A DNA stretch of 64,000 bases. Source: Marinomonas sp. CT5 (GTDB lineage Bacteria; Pseudomonadota; Gammaproteobacteria; Pseudomonadales; Marinomonadaceae). A program made the position numbers and the translations under genes. The stretch is from assembly GCF_018336975.1 (NCBI RefSeq), contig NZ_CP025572.1, positions 4,076,600 to 4,140,599 on the forward strand. The letters run 5' to 3'. The notes under the pieces are model-generated. The model was not told the DNA's origin. It searched no databases and worked only from the letters and a program-made list of their open reading frames with translations. Below are positions 56,093 through 64,000 of this stretch, piece after piece (within the stretch, counting starts at the first letter, position 1; the number at the start of each line of letters is the position of its first letter).

Positions 56093-57679
56093 ATGAAGAT
56101 GAACGACAAATCTTATGTTCTTCCCAAAAAAGGATTGTTTTCCGGTACCCACCCTATTCTAGCGGTTGGTTCCGCCCTTCTAGTAATTGCATTTGTGTTG
56201 TTTACCGTACTGGACCCAACCGTTGCAAACGAAGTTTACAGTTCTGCTAATAACTTCATCTCGTCAAACTTAGATTGGTACTACATCGGTTTGATGAGCT
56301 TCTTTCTCTTTTTTGCTGTCTGGATTAGCTTCAGTAAATACGGAGATATTCGCTTAGGAAAAGACTCAGATCGACCAGAATTCAGTAACTATGCTTGGTT
56401 TTCAATGCTGTTTAGTGCGGGGATTGGTATTGGTATTCTCTTTTGGAGTATCGCTGAGCCTATTTATTACTTCCAAGGCAACCCTTTTATTACGGATGCC
56501 CAAGTTGGCACAGTTGCCGCCGCGCAAGTTGCAATGCGAGTGGCTATCTTCCATTGGGGACTTCATGGCTGGGCATTATTTGCCGTAATTGGTTTGGCCC
56601 TAGCTTATTTTTCTTATAGAAAAGGACTACCTCTTTCTATTCGCTCTAGTTTACACCCTATTTTTGGCGATCGAATCTATGGTCCAATCGGCCACGCTGC
56701 CGATTTACTCGCCGTATTCGGTACCGTATTTGGTATTGCAACCTCACTAGGCTTGGGGGCACAGCAGATGAATGCTGGCCTGTCTTATTTGTTTGGTTTC
56801 GAGATCTCGACTGCAAATCAAATAACCCTCATCGCTATCTTGTCTGTGATTGCAACAGGTTCCGTTTTAACTGGCTTGAATAAAGGTATCAAGATTTTAA
56901 GTGAGTGGAATATGCACTTAACGATCGTGATCCTTTTACTCTTTATTGTCTTTGGGCCAACAGTTTATGTACTCGGCGCGTTTGTGACTAACCTAGGTGA
57001 CTATATTACCAACGTCGTTGGATTGGGTTTTTGGGTTGATCCAGATCCTGAACGTCAATGGCAAAGCTGGTGGACTATTTTCTACTGGGGTTGGTGGATT
57101 GCTTGGGCGCCTTTCTGCGGTATCTTCATCGCACGTATCTCTAAAGGCCGTACCATTCGTGAATTCGTCTTCGGGGTGCTCATTGCTCCAACATTATTGG
57201 CAGCATTCTGGATTTCGATTTTTGGTAACACCGCGATGTTTGTTGAATTGTTTGGCGCAGGTGGTATCACAGAAGCCGTAAATGCCGACACCACTATGGC
57301 GTTGTTCACAACCATTGAAAGTATGAACGCCGGTAACATTGTAACCATCATTATTTCGAGTCTATGTACCGTGATGTTGGTGACCTACTTTGTAACGTCA
57401 GCAGACTCCGCCACTCTAGTAATTTGTACCATTGTGTCTTTCGGTGATGAGCATCCACCTGCAAAATTCCGAGTCTTTTGGGGCGCGGCTATTGGTGCTG
57501 TGGCAGCCGTCCTACTATACGCCGGTGGATTAAAAGCCTTGCAAACAGCGTCCATTGTCGCCGCATTGCCTTTCTCTTTCATCGTCATAATGGCGACTTA
57601 TGGGTTGATGAAATCTCTAAGGGAAGAATTCCAAGACAAGCCATCCAAAAAACTCAAACCAGCTACTGAACATACTTAG
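56093..57679 (+). CDS. dddT: BCCT-family DMSP/betaine transporter DddT
   Basis: This sodium- or proton-coupled importer of trimethylammonium and dimethylsulfonium zwitterions has 528 residues and about 12 helices. The family's Trp-rich core is present in WWTIFYWGWWIAWAPFCGIF, followed by IARISKGRTIREF. FSAGIGIGILFWSIAEP lies in an early helix. The neighbours dddB, dddC, dddR and the divergent dddD point to DMSP as substrate. Expression is known to be DMSP-inducible in Marinomonas. Confidence 0.95.
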   Translation: MKMNDKSYVLPKKGLFSGTHPILAVGSALLVIAFVLFTVLDPTVANEVYSSANNFISSNLDWYYIGLMSFFLFFAVWISFSKYGDIRLGKDSDRPEFSNYAWFSMLFSAGIGIGILFWSIAEPIYYFQGNPFITDAQVGTVAAAQVAMRVAIFHWGLHGWALFAVIGLALAYFSYRKGLPLSIRSSLHPIFGDRIYGPIGHAADLLAVFGTVFGIATSLGLGAQQMNAGLSYLFGFEISTANQITLIAILSVIATGSVLTGLNKGIKILSEWNMHLTIVILLLFIVFGPTVYVLGAFVTNLGDYITNVVGLGFWVDPDPERQWQSWWTIFYWGWWIAWAPFCGIFIARISKGRTIREFVFGVLIAPTLLAAFWISIFGNTAMFVELFGAGGITEAVNADTTMALFTTIESMNAGNIVTIIISSLCTVMLVTYFVTSADSATLVICTIVSFGDEHPPAKFRVFWGAAIGAVAAVLLYAGGLKALQTASIVAALPFSFIVIMATYGLMKSLREEFQDKPSKKLKPATEHT

Positions 57680-57791
57680 CCAGTAGGATAAAAACAGCGA
57701 TTTGAGACCGATGAACAATACGTTTCAAATCGCTAAAACCTAGTCACAGACTCAATCAATTTTGTTAAAACACTTAACACTAGGAGACGAC

Positions 57792-58952
57792 ATGTCTACT
57801 CAGATTATTCTTCCACGCATGTTACAAGTCGGCAAAGATGCCAGCCATGCTACGCCATCAATCCTAGAAAGTCTGGACTGCCGTAGCCCACTCATCATCA
57901 CAGATAAGATGATGGTGCAACTGGGTTATGCCGATAAAGTTCAGGCCGTTCTTGCTGAAAAAGGCATCAAGGCTGATATCTTTGACGACACTTTACCCGA
58001 ACCAACCGTCGCGTCGATTCAAGCGGGAGTTGAGAAAATTCAACAAGGCGATTACGACAGTATCATTGCATTAGGCGGTGGTAGCCCAATAGACAGCGCA
58101 AAAGCCATTAGTATTTTGGGTAAATTTGGCGGCGAAATGCGTGATTACAAATTCCCTCGTGTTGTTACCGAATCGGGGCTACCTATCATTGCGATCCCGA
58201 CGACAGCAGGGACAGGCTCTGAGGTCACAAAAGTCACCATCATTACGGATGAAAAAACTGACGAAAAAATGCTCTGCATGGGTGTGGGCTTTATGCCGAT
58301 AGCGGCATTAGTCGATTTCAACTTAACCTTGTCCCTGCCAGCAAGAACCACGGCGGACACAGGAATCGATGCGTTAACTCATGCCATGGAAGCTTACGTC
58401 AGTAAAAAAGCAAGCCTTTACAGTGACACACAAGCATTAGAAGCCATGCGCCTTATTGCACCAAACCTGCGTCGTGTCTATCACAACGGTTCAGATGAAG
58501 CGGCACGTGAATCTATGATGTTGGGTTCTACCCTCGCGGGTGTCGCCTTCTCTAACGCCTCTGTTGCCCTAGTTCACGGTATGAGTCGACCTATCGGTGC
58601 CGCTTTTCATGTTCCACATGGTTTATCCAACGCTATGTTATTGCCTACCGTAACAGAGTACTCCATTCCCGCCGCTCCTGAGCGTTATGCGGATTGCGCG
58701 CGAGCCATGGGTATTGCTTCCAATCAAGACAGTGATGACAGTGCAAATGCCAAACTCATTGAAGAATTAAAAGCACTTAATGAAGAATTGAAAGTCCCCA
58801 CTCCAGAAGAGTTTGGTATTGAAAAAGACCACTTCATGGGGCTTTTAAACACAATGGCAGAACAAGCATTAGCGTCCGGCTCTCCAAATAACAACCCACG
58901 AGTTCCCAGTGCCGATGAAGTGATTGAGCTCTATAAAAAGCTATGGGACTAA
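57792..58952 (+). CDS. dddB: Iron-containing alcohol dehydrogenase DddB
   Basis: DddB is expected to oxidise 3-hydroxypropionate made from DMSP to malonate semialdehyde. The group III alcohol dehydrogenase of 386 residues has the NAD site ALGGGSPIDSAKAI. The iron ligands are in DTGIDALTHAMEAYVS and the His motifs VHGMSRPIGAAFHVPHG. I chose the ATG at 57792 because TAGGAGA lies just upstream; the frame opens earlier at 57762. It lies 112 bases after dddT. Confidence 0.94.
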   Translation: MSTQIILPRMLQVGKDASHATPSILESLDCRSPLIITDKMMVQLGYADKVQAVLAEKGIKADIFDDTLPEPTVASIQAGVEKIQQGDYDSIIALGGGSPIDSAKAISILGKFGGEMRDYKFPRVVTESGLPIIAIPTTAGTGSEVTKVTIITDEKTDEKMLCMGVGFMPIAALVDFNLTLSLPARTTADTGIDALTHAMEAYVSKKASLYSDTQALEAMRLIAPNLRRVYHNGSDEAARESMMLGSTLAGVAFSNASVALVHGMSRPIGAAFHVPHGLSNAMLLPTVTEYSIPAAPERYADCARAMGIASNQDSDDSANAKLIEELKALNEELKVPTPEEFGIEKDHFMGLLNTMAEQALASGSPNNNPRVPSADEVIELYKKLWD

Positions 58953-59006
58953 ATAAGCCAATATAAAAACATCAATAGTTAAACGTTAATCATAGGAAAA
59001 ATAAAA

Positions 59007-60503
59007 ATGAACACAGTTGGACAGCTAATTAACGGCAACATCGTCATCGAAGGCACTCGCCAGCAAGATATATTCAATCCTTCTACTGGTGAGGTAAGTA
59101 AACAAGTCGATTTGGCTTCTAAAAAAACAGTAGAAGAAGCCATTGCGGTGGCACAAGCCGCCTACCCTGCATGGCGCAATACACCACCGATTAAACGTGC
59201 TCGTATCATGTTTAACTTCAAAGCCCTGCTAGAAAAACACGCTGATACCATCTGTAAAATGATTGGCGAAGAGCATGGTAAAATCACTCATGATGCGGCG
59301 GGCGAACTACAACGTGGTATTGAAAACGTAGAATACGCGTGTGGCGCACCTGAACTTTTAAAAGGCGAGCACAGTAAAAATGTCGGCCCAAACATCGACT
59401 CATGGAGTGAATTTCAGCCTATCGGTGTTGTTGCAGGTATCACACCATTTAACTTCCCAGCTATGGTGCCTTTATGGATGTTCCCAATGGCTTTGGTATG
59501 TGGCAACTGCTTTATTCTTAAGCCTTCTGAGCGTGACCCAAGCTCCACCTTGTTTATTGCGCAACTATTAAAAGAAGCAGGCCTTCCAGATGGCGTGATG
59601 AATGTGGTGAACGGTGACAAAGAAGCCGTTGATACACTGTTGAATGATGACCGCATTAAAGCCGTCAGTTTCGTTGGCTCGACTCCGATTGCGGAATACA
59701 TTTACACCACAGCGAATGCCAACGGCAAACGCTGCCAAGCCCTAGGTGGCGCAAAAAACCACGCCATCGTGATGCCTGATGCGGATATGGACAATGCCGT
59801 GAACCAACTGGTTGGCGCGGCCTTTGGTTCCTCTGGCGAACGCTGTATGGCGCTTTCTGTTGCGGTGACGGTTGGCGATGCCGCAGGAGACGCACTTGCC
59901 GAAAAGATGCAAGCCGCGATGCAATCACTGAATGTGGGCCCTTACTCTGATGCGAGCAATGATTTTGGTCCTGTTATCACCAAAGCTCATCAAGAAAAAG
60001 TCCTTGGTTACATCAATAGCGCAGAACAACAAGGTGCGAAAATCGTTGTAGATGGACGTAACGTCGAAATAAAAGGCTATGAAAACGGCTTCTTTGTTGG
60101 TGCGACATTAATCGATAACGTTCGTCCTGATATGGTTAGCTACCAAGAAGAGATTTTTGGCCCTGTTTTGCAAATTGTTCGAGTGAACACAATGCAAGAA
60201 GCCATGGACCTGATCGATGCTCATGAGTACGGTAACGGCACGTGTATCTTCACTCGTGATGGGGAAGCCGCACGCTACTTCTCTGATAACATCCAAGTGG
60301 GCATGGTGGGCATAAACGTTCCACTGCCAGTGCCTGTGGCTTACCACAGTTTTGGTGGTTGGAAACGCTCACTTTTCGGTGACCTACATGCTTATGGCCC
60401 AGATGGCGTTCGTTTTTACACCAAACGTAAAACCGTGACTCAGCGCTGGCCTTCTGCAGGCGTACGAGAAGGTGTGGAATTTTCTATGCCAACCATGAAA
60501 TAA
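59007..60503 (+). CDS. dddC: (Methyl)malonate-semialdehyde dehydrogenase DddC
   Basis: DddC oxidises malonate semialdehyde with CoA to acetyl-CoA and CO2. The 498-residue aldehyde dehydrogenase is of the CoA-acylating MmsA type. The catalytic Cys is in SSGERCMALSVAV, the coenzyme region in KPSERDPSSTLF, and FVGSTPIAEYIY forms the NAD site. GGAKNHAIVMPDAD replaces the usual Glu motif, as in MmsA. It follows dddB by 54 bases and is closed by a strong terminator. Confidence 0.95.
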   Translation: MNTVGQLINGNIVIEGTRQQDIFNPSTGEVSKQVDLASKKTVEEAIAVAQAAYPAWRNTPPIKRARIMFNFKALLEKHADTICKMIGEEHGKITHDAAGELQRGIENVEYACGAPELLKGEHSKNVGPNIDSWSEFQPIGVVAGITPFNFPAMVPLWMFPMALVCGNCFILKPSERDPSSTLFIAQLLKEAGLPDGVMNVVNGDKEAVDTLLNDDRIKAVSFVGSTPIAEYIYTTANANGKRCQALGGAKNHAIVMPDADMDNAVNQLVGAAFGSSGERCMALSVAVTVGDAAGDALAEKMQAAMQSLNVGPYSDASNDFGPVITKAHQEKVLGYINSAEQQGAKIVVDGRNVEIKGYENGFFVGATLIDNVRPDMVSYQEEIFGPVLQIVRVNTMQEAMDLIDAHEYGNGTCIFTRDGEAARYFSDNIQVGMVGINVPLPVPVAYHSFGGWKRSLFGDLHAYGPDGVRFYTKRKTVTQRWPSAGVREGVEFSMPTMK

Positions 60504-60516
60504 CCAGTAGCGTTTA

Positions 60517-60555
60517 ATAAAAAAGGAGGTTAACACTCGTTAACCTCCTTTTTTC
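60517..60555 (+). terminator. Terminator after dddC
   Basis: AAAAGGAGGTTAA and TTAACCTCCTTTT form a 13-bp stem around CACTCG, followed by TTCTAT. It separates dddTBC from dddR, which therefore probably has its own promoter within 60556-60714. Confidence 0.88.
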
Positions 60556-60714
60556 TATAGCTTTTTTTTGAAAAACAGTTATTTTGGCACTCAATAAATA
60601 TAAAAACTTGTACCACCGACAAACCTACTCACTCTGGGCAATGTTTCAAACATTTTGAGATCGGATTGTGGCAGATAGATAGCCAATGTTGGCACTTTTG
60701 TTGAGATAGAAAAC

Positions 60715-61614
60715 ATGAAAAAAAGATTACCCCCACTCAACTGGCTTCGCTCCTTTGAAGCTTCAGCCCGTCACCTAAACTTCACTCAAGCGGCCAATGA
60801 GCTCAACCTCACCCAAGCAGCTATTAGCCAACAAGTGAAAAGCCTAGAATCTCAATTGGGCACTTCATTGTTTAAACGCTTACCAAGAGGTTTAGCCTTA
60901 ACCGATGCAGGATTAGCCTATGTTCCAGCGATTCATGAATCCATTAATCGCTTATCTGCCGTAACAAATGAGTTATTTGGTCAAGGACCCAGTAAACAAG
61001 TCACTATCCGCGTCAGTTTGGTCTTTTTTACCACTTGGCTTGCCCCAAAGTTGCCACTTTTTTATGAGCAACATCCAGACATTCGCATATGCTTTACCAG
61101 CAATATATGGCAAGACGGAGCAGAAAAAGAACGTGAAACCGACTTAAACATTCGCTATGGCCGTGGCATATGGTCCGATGTGAAAGCCGAGCGACTGACT
61201 TGGGACGAACTCTTTCCTGTTTGCAGCCCCAGCTTAATACAAGGTTACTCAGAGCAACCACACACCGACATGCTGTCAGAACATAGACTGTTGCATGTAT
61301 TAGGGTATGAAGAAGGTTGGGGCTATTGGCTGAATCAAACCGGCACTGAACACAAAGACAATGGTTTAGGCATCCAGTTTGACACCCTCATTTCGGCACT
61401 AGAAATGGCAAAACTGGGACAAGGCTTCGCGATTGGCCGAACGTCACTGGTATCTGAAATGTTGAAAGAAGGCAGCCTAATTGAACCCTTTACACAAAGA
61501 GTCGAAACATCAGAAGCCTTTTTTCTGACCCATCAAGCACAAAAATACTTGCACCCAAATGCAGAAATATTCAAACAATGGCTATTGGAAATGGCACAAG
61601 CGCAACGCGCCTAA
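60715..61614 (+). CDS. dddR: LysR-family regulator DddR
   Basis: This activator of dddD and dddTBC in response to DMSP is known in Marinomonas. The 299-residue protein resembles GcvA in its start: LPPLNWLRSFEASARHLNFTQAANELNLTQAAISQQVKSLE in pieces, with the helix-turn-helix in TQAANELNLTQAAISQQVKS. The C-terminal part is the two-lobe effector domain. It lies downstream of the dddC terminator and is convergent with pgpA. Confidence 0.92.
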   Translation: MKKRLPPLNWLRSFEASARHLNFTQAANELNLTQAAISQQVKSLESQLGTSLFKRLPRGLALTDAGLAYVPAIHESINRLSAVTNELFGQGPSKQVTIRVSLVFFTTWLAPKLPLFYEQHPDIRICFTSNIWQDGAEKERETDLNIRYGRGIWSDVKAERLTWDELFPVCSPSLIQGYSEQPHTDMLSEHRLLHVLGYEEGWGYWLNQTGTEHKDNGLGIQFDTLISALEMAKLGQGFAIGRTSLVSEMLKEGSLIEPFTQRVETSEAFFLTHQAQKYLHPNAEIFKQWLLEMAQAQRA

Positions 61615-61629
61615 GCCAGTGAGAAATGC

Positions 61630-61661
61630 ACTATGACAAACTTAGACCAGTTTGTCATAGT
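61630..61661. terminator. Bidirectional terminator between dddR and pgpA
   Basis: ACTATGACAAAC and GTTTGTCATAGT form a perfect 12-bp stem around TTAGACCA between two convergent genes. There is no strong T run, so it may act weakly or just protect 3' ends. Confidence 0.6.
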
Positions 61662-61685
61662 CAGACGAATCAGCAGAAAAAAGAC

Positions 61686-62168
61686 TTAAAAAACAAAAGC
61701 GACCAAGGCTTGCAGCACAATAAAAGACATCACACCCGCCAAAATATCATCCAGCATAATACCGAAGCCGCCATGAATATTCTTATCAACCCAAGAGATT
61801 GGCCAAGGTTTCAAGATATCGAAGAGGCGAAACAATACAAAGCCCAGCACGATATAAAACCAACCGGCAGGTGCCAGCCACATGGTGATCCAAAACCCTA
61901 CAAACTCATCCCAAACGATACCAGCATGATCATGCACCCCCATGTCTTTGGAGGTTTTACCACACAAATACACTCCCAGTAACGAAGTCACCACCAGCAC
62001 AATGAAGTACGCTGTCGCGGTTAAATCTTGTAGAAACCAAATAAACAAAGGTACAGCCGCCAATGTACCAAAGGTTCCGGGCGCTTTTGGTGCAGCACCA
62101 GAGCCAAGGCCAAATGCCAAAAAATGTATCGGATTACGCCATACCGACGCTGGGGCAGAATTCACCAT
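61686..62168 (-). CDS. pgpA: Phosphatidylglycerophosphatase A
   Basis: PgpA removes phosphate from phosphatidylglycerophosphate to give phosphatidylglycerol. The 160-residue inner-membrane protein has about four helices and the opening HFLAFGLGSGAAPKAPGTFGTLAAVPLF. VWDEFVGFWITMW, with acidic active-site residues, and the end DDILAGVMSFIVLQAL are typical of the family. The order thiL-pgpA is conserved in gammaproteobacteria. Confidence 0.95.
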   Translation of the reverse strand: MVNSAPASVWRNPIHFLAFGLGSGAAPKAPGTFGTLAAVPLFIWFLQDLTATAYFIVLVVTSLLGVYLCGKTSKDMGVHDHAGIVWDEFVGFWITMWLAPAGWFYIVLGFVLFRLFDILKPWPISWVDKNIHGGFGIMLDDILAGVMSFIVLQALVAFVF

Positions 62169-62226
62169 GAAACTATTACCTTTAAAATTAAAATCTAAAC
62201 ATACTTTGTGAGCGCAATAGTCGCCC

Positions 62227-63177
62227 CTAAAAATGTTGCCAGCCTATTATTTCGCCATCATAACCTTGGATACTAAAACCTTCTGCAACAATTTCCCCGA
62301 CCTTGGTGCAAGGTAAACTCAAAGTTTGGGTAATTAACGCTATTTCTGCGGCTTGCGCCTTCGGAGCGGCAAAACATAACTCGTAGTCGTCACCGCCAGT
62401 TAACGCCAGAGCCACAGCAGACTCAGGTTGCCATCGCAATAACTCAGCGGAAATAGGAAGACGGCTGGCATCGATATGGGCACCCACACCAGACGCTTTT
62501 AGTATATGTTGGACATCTTGGGCAAGACCATCTGAAATATCCATCATGGCATGCACCACACGCTTCAATGCCATCCCAGCGATCAGCCTTGGCTGTGGGC
62601 GCCAAAAACGATCGTAGAAATAATCAAATCGCTCACTGGAAACTTGCAACTCACCGGTAACGATAGGTACGGCGGCAGCGGCATCGCCCAGTAATCCCGT
62701 CACGTATATATCATCACCGACTTTAGCCCCGCTGCGCTTCACGGCCATATCGGGTTCCACATAACCGTGCACTTGCAGTGTAATGGTTAACGGCCCTTTG
62801 GTCGTATCGCCGCCCACTAACGCCAAACCAATGGGTTCCGCCAGTTCTGCCATACCTTGTGCTAGACCAGCCAACCATTGCGGATCAGAATGTGGAATCG
62901 TTAAACCCAAGGTAAAAAAAGCAGGCTTTGCCCCCATGGCAGCCAAATCACTCACACAGCTGGCCACCGCGCGATAACCGATATCTACCGGGTCCGCATC
63001 GAAAGGAAAATGCCGCCCTTCGACCAAGGTATCCATAGAAAACACCAAACTCTGACCTTGTGGCACTTGCACCTGAGCACAATCATCGCCAATACCTAAT
63101 AAAAGATCGCTACGCCCTTGCGTACCCGCCATCACAGACGCTTGAAAGATGTTTTGTATCAACTCGAATTCTTTCAA
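62227..63177 (-). CDS. thiL: Thiamine-monophosphate kinase
   Basis: ThiL phosphorylates thiamine monophosphate to the active diphosphate. It has GIGDDCAQVQVPQG, FSMDTLVEGRHFPFD, GGDTTKGPLTIT and MDISDGLAQDVQHIL, the metal and nucleotide sites of the family. I chose the TTG at 63177 (316 residues, starting KEFELIQNIFQ), since AAAGGA lies 6 bases before it. An earlier TTG at 63192 overlaps that Shine-Dalgarno. It lies 58 bases upstream of pgpA on the same strand. Confidence 0.93.
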   Translation of the reverse strand: MKEFELIQNIFQASVMAGTQGRSDLLLGIGDDCAQVQVPQGQSLVFSMDTLVEGRHFPFDADPVDIGYRAVASCVSDLAAMGAKPAFFTLGLTIPHSDPQWLAGLAQGMAELAEPIGLALVGGDTTKGPLTITLQVHGYVEPDMAVKRSGAKVGDDIYVTGLLGDAAAAVPIVTGELQVSSERFDYFYDRFWRPQPRLIAGMALKRVVHAMMDISDGLAQDVQHILKASGVGAHIDASRLPISAELLRWQPESAVALALTGGDDYELCFAAPKAQAAEIALITQTLSLPCTKVGEIVAEGFSIQGYDGEIIGWQHF

Positions 63178-63292
63178 AAAAGATCCTTTCAAACTCGATT
63201 AAAAAACCAACCAAGGCATTCGCCCAGTAAATAAAGGTAAGCTTATTTACTGGCACAGAGGATACCGTATTGTCGGCAAGATGTCAGAAACA

Positions 63293-63327
63293 AAAAGGGC
63301 AGATCGTCTAATACAACCTGCCCTTTT
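63293..63327 (-). terminator. Terminator after the DUF6172 gene
   Basis: AAAAGGGCAG and CTGCCCTTTT form a 10-bp stem with a 15-base loop, 29 bases beyond the stop at 63356 on the minus strand. It separates this gene from thiL. Confidence 0.75.
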
Positions 63328-63355
63328 AAGAAAAATTCAGTCTTAATACCCAGCG

Positions 63356-63649
63356 TTAACCATCTGCTCGCTTAGTACGTGTTTTAGGTGTTGGAATCAC
63401 TTCTAGGTAGAAGGTTTTCCAATGTTGGCTTTGCGCCGAGCTAATATTCATATTGATATCACCTTCGTGGATCGCTCTTGCTTTATCTGCCGTTTGACCA
63501 AACTTGCAGCTAAATCCCCAAAAATCCGCCCCCTCGGGTAACACTTTATTGCGCTCGGCTTTAATGTATTGCTTAACTTCGTTTTTCGCTTCTTCAATCA
63601 GGCGCTGGTATGGTTTTTTGGGGTGAGATAAAACAAAGTTCTTTTTCAT
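63356..63649 (-). CDS. DUF6172-like small protein
   Basis: This protein of 97 residues reads KKNFVLSHPKKPYQRLIEEAK and then PEGADFWGFSCKFGQT. This agrees with a small proteobacterial family I recall as DUF6172, of unknown function. The ATG at 63649 has AGGA 5 bases upstream; the longer frame to 63787 overlaps a terminator and is not used. It has its own terminators on both sides and splits the usual nusB-thiL pair. Confidence 0.75.
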   Translation of the reverse strand: MKKNFVLSHPKKPYQRLIEEAKNEVKQYIKAERNKVLPEGADFWGFSCKFGQTADKARAIHEGDINMNISSAQSQHWKTFYLEVIPTPKTRTKRADG

Positions 63650-63787
63650 TATGATCCTAGACCTATTGGTGAGCTTACATAGCCACCTTAATACCGCGCA
63701 TGATAACGGGTTCCCAAGTAAGCAGCCATCAATATAACGAAACAAAGCATTCTTTTTATGCTCCAGCCAAGGCAAATCTAAAGACAT

Positions 63788-63826
63788 AAAAAAGCCCCGT
63801 TATTAACCAGTAATAACGGGGCTCTT
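63788..63826 (-). terminator. nusB terminator
   Basis: AGCCCCGTTATTA and TAATAACGGGGCT form a perfect 13-bp stem around ACCAG. A T run follows on the minus strand. It begins 26 bases past the nusB stop. Confidence 0.88.
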
Positions 63827-63851
63827 AGGTATCTTTTCGTAATAGGTACTA

Positions 63852-64000
63852 TTACTTGTTTGATTCTTTATTCGCTTCTCGTCGAGCAGCGATTTCTTCG
63901 CGGCGTACACGCTGCGCTAATTTGTCCATAATACCATTTACGTATTTATGGCTTTCTGTCGCGCCGAAGCCTTTTGCCAACTCAACACTTTCGTTGATCG
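63852..64000 (-). CDS. nusB: Transcription antitermination factor NusB, 3' part
   Basis: The minus-strand frame ending at 63852 reads [20 protein letters not shown] and then [15 protein letters not shown], the conserved C-terminus of NusB. The last residues are a charged tail. The gene runs off the right edge of the window. NusB binds boxA of rRNA leaders, such as the one at 201-211. Gene order (nusB, thiL, pgpA) fits the usual riboflavin-nusB-thiL block. Confidence 0.93.
   Translation of the reverse strand, partial: INESVELAKGFGATESHKYVNGIMDKLAQRVRREEIAARREANKESNK

Noticed and set aside
63178..63355. TPP riboswitch upstream of thiL
   Set aside because: No THI-box-like conserved core was seen on the minus strand; the region holds a terminator and a short spacer.

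Overview
The window looks like chromosomal DNA of a marine gammaproteobacterium of the genus Marinomonas, probably strain MWYL1 or a close relative. The strongest clue is a complete DMSP catabolism cluster, dddD divergent from dddT-dddB-dddC-dddR, in the arrangement described for Marinomonas MWYL1. Residue 602 of the DddD protein is the Asp reported as its catalytic residue. The housekeeping genes are all gammaproteobacterial, and the dksA-gluQ-cbrB-pcnB-folK-panB-panC-pgi order is the one known from Pseudomonas.

Layout. Bases 1-320 hold the first bases of a 16S rRNA gene on the minus strand, with its leader (boxA, boxB) and a stringent-type rRNA promoter. Next come purL, tadA, a CBS-domain protein, a cold-shock-domain protein, valS, an acidic unknown protein, pepA, lptF-lptG and an aminotransferase (0.5-14.6 kb). 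The Pseudomonas-like dksA-to-pgi block fills 14.8-23.5 kb. In place of a CbrA/CbrB pair it has a lone CbrB-like sigma-54 activator with a degenerate receiver domain. Directly downstream lies a non-coding region with a sigma-54 promoter and four A-rich AAnAAnAA tracts, which I read as a CrcZ-type small RNA that sequesters Hfq/Crc.

23.5-27.9 kb is an accessory patch: an orphan AT-rich gene, an antitoxin with a frameshifted toxin, a YoeB remnant, an AraC regulator with a small divergent gene, and a decayed DUF1963-type gene. It is followed by lplA, an orphan tricarboxylate-type binding protein, greA-carB-carA, yajL, rimI-holD, two parts of an amino-acid ABC importer, and an orphan membrane protein (27.9-40.5 kb).

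40.8-52.9 kb is the most unusual metabolic region. A tightly overlapping operon, cofG-cofH-cofD-cofC-cofE-npdG plus one luciferase-like F420-dependent oxidoreductase, makes, reduces and presumably uses cofactor F420. It adjoins a RutR-like TetR regulator and an opposite-strand set (M20 amidohydrolase, NCS1 permease, dihydropyrimidinase) that resembles reductive pyrimidine or hydantoin catabolism but lacks dihydropyrimidine dehydrogenase. Similar palindromes (TTTACC-N4-GGTAAA type) lie in front of both operons, which suggests one regulon. The ddd cluster follows at 53-61.6 kb. Both pathways can feed malonate semialdehyde, the substrate expected for DddC. The window ends with pgpA, thiL, a DUF6172 gene and the 3' end of nusB.

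All family calls come from reading motifs, lengths and gene order. No search or folding program was run.
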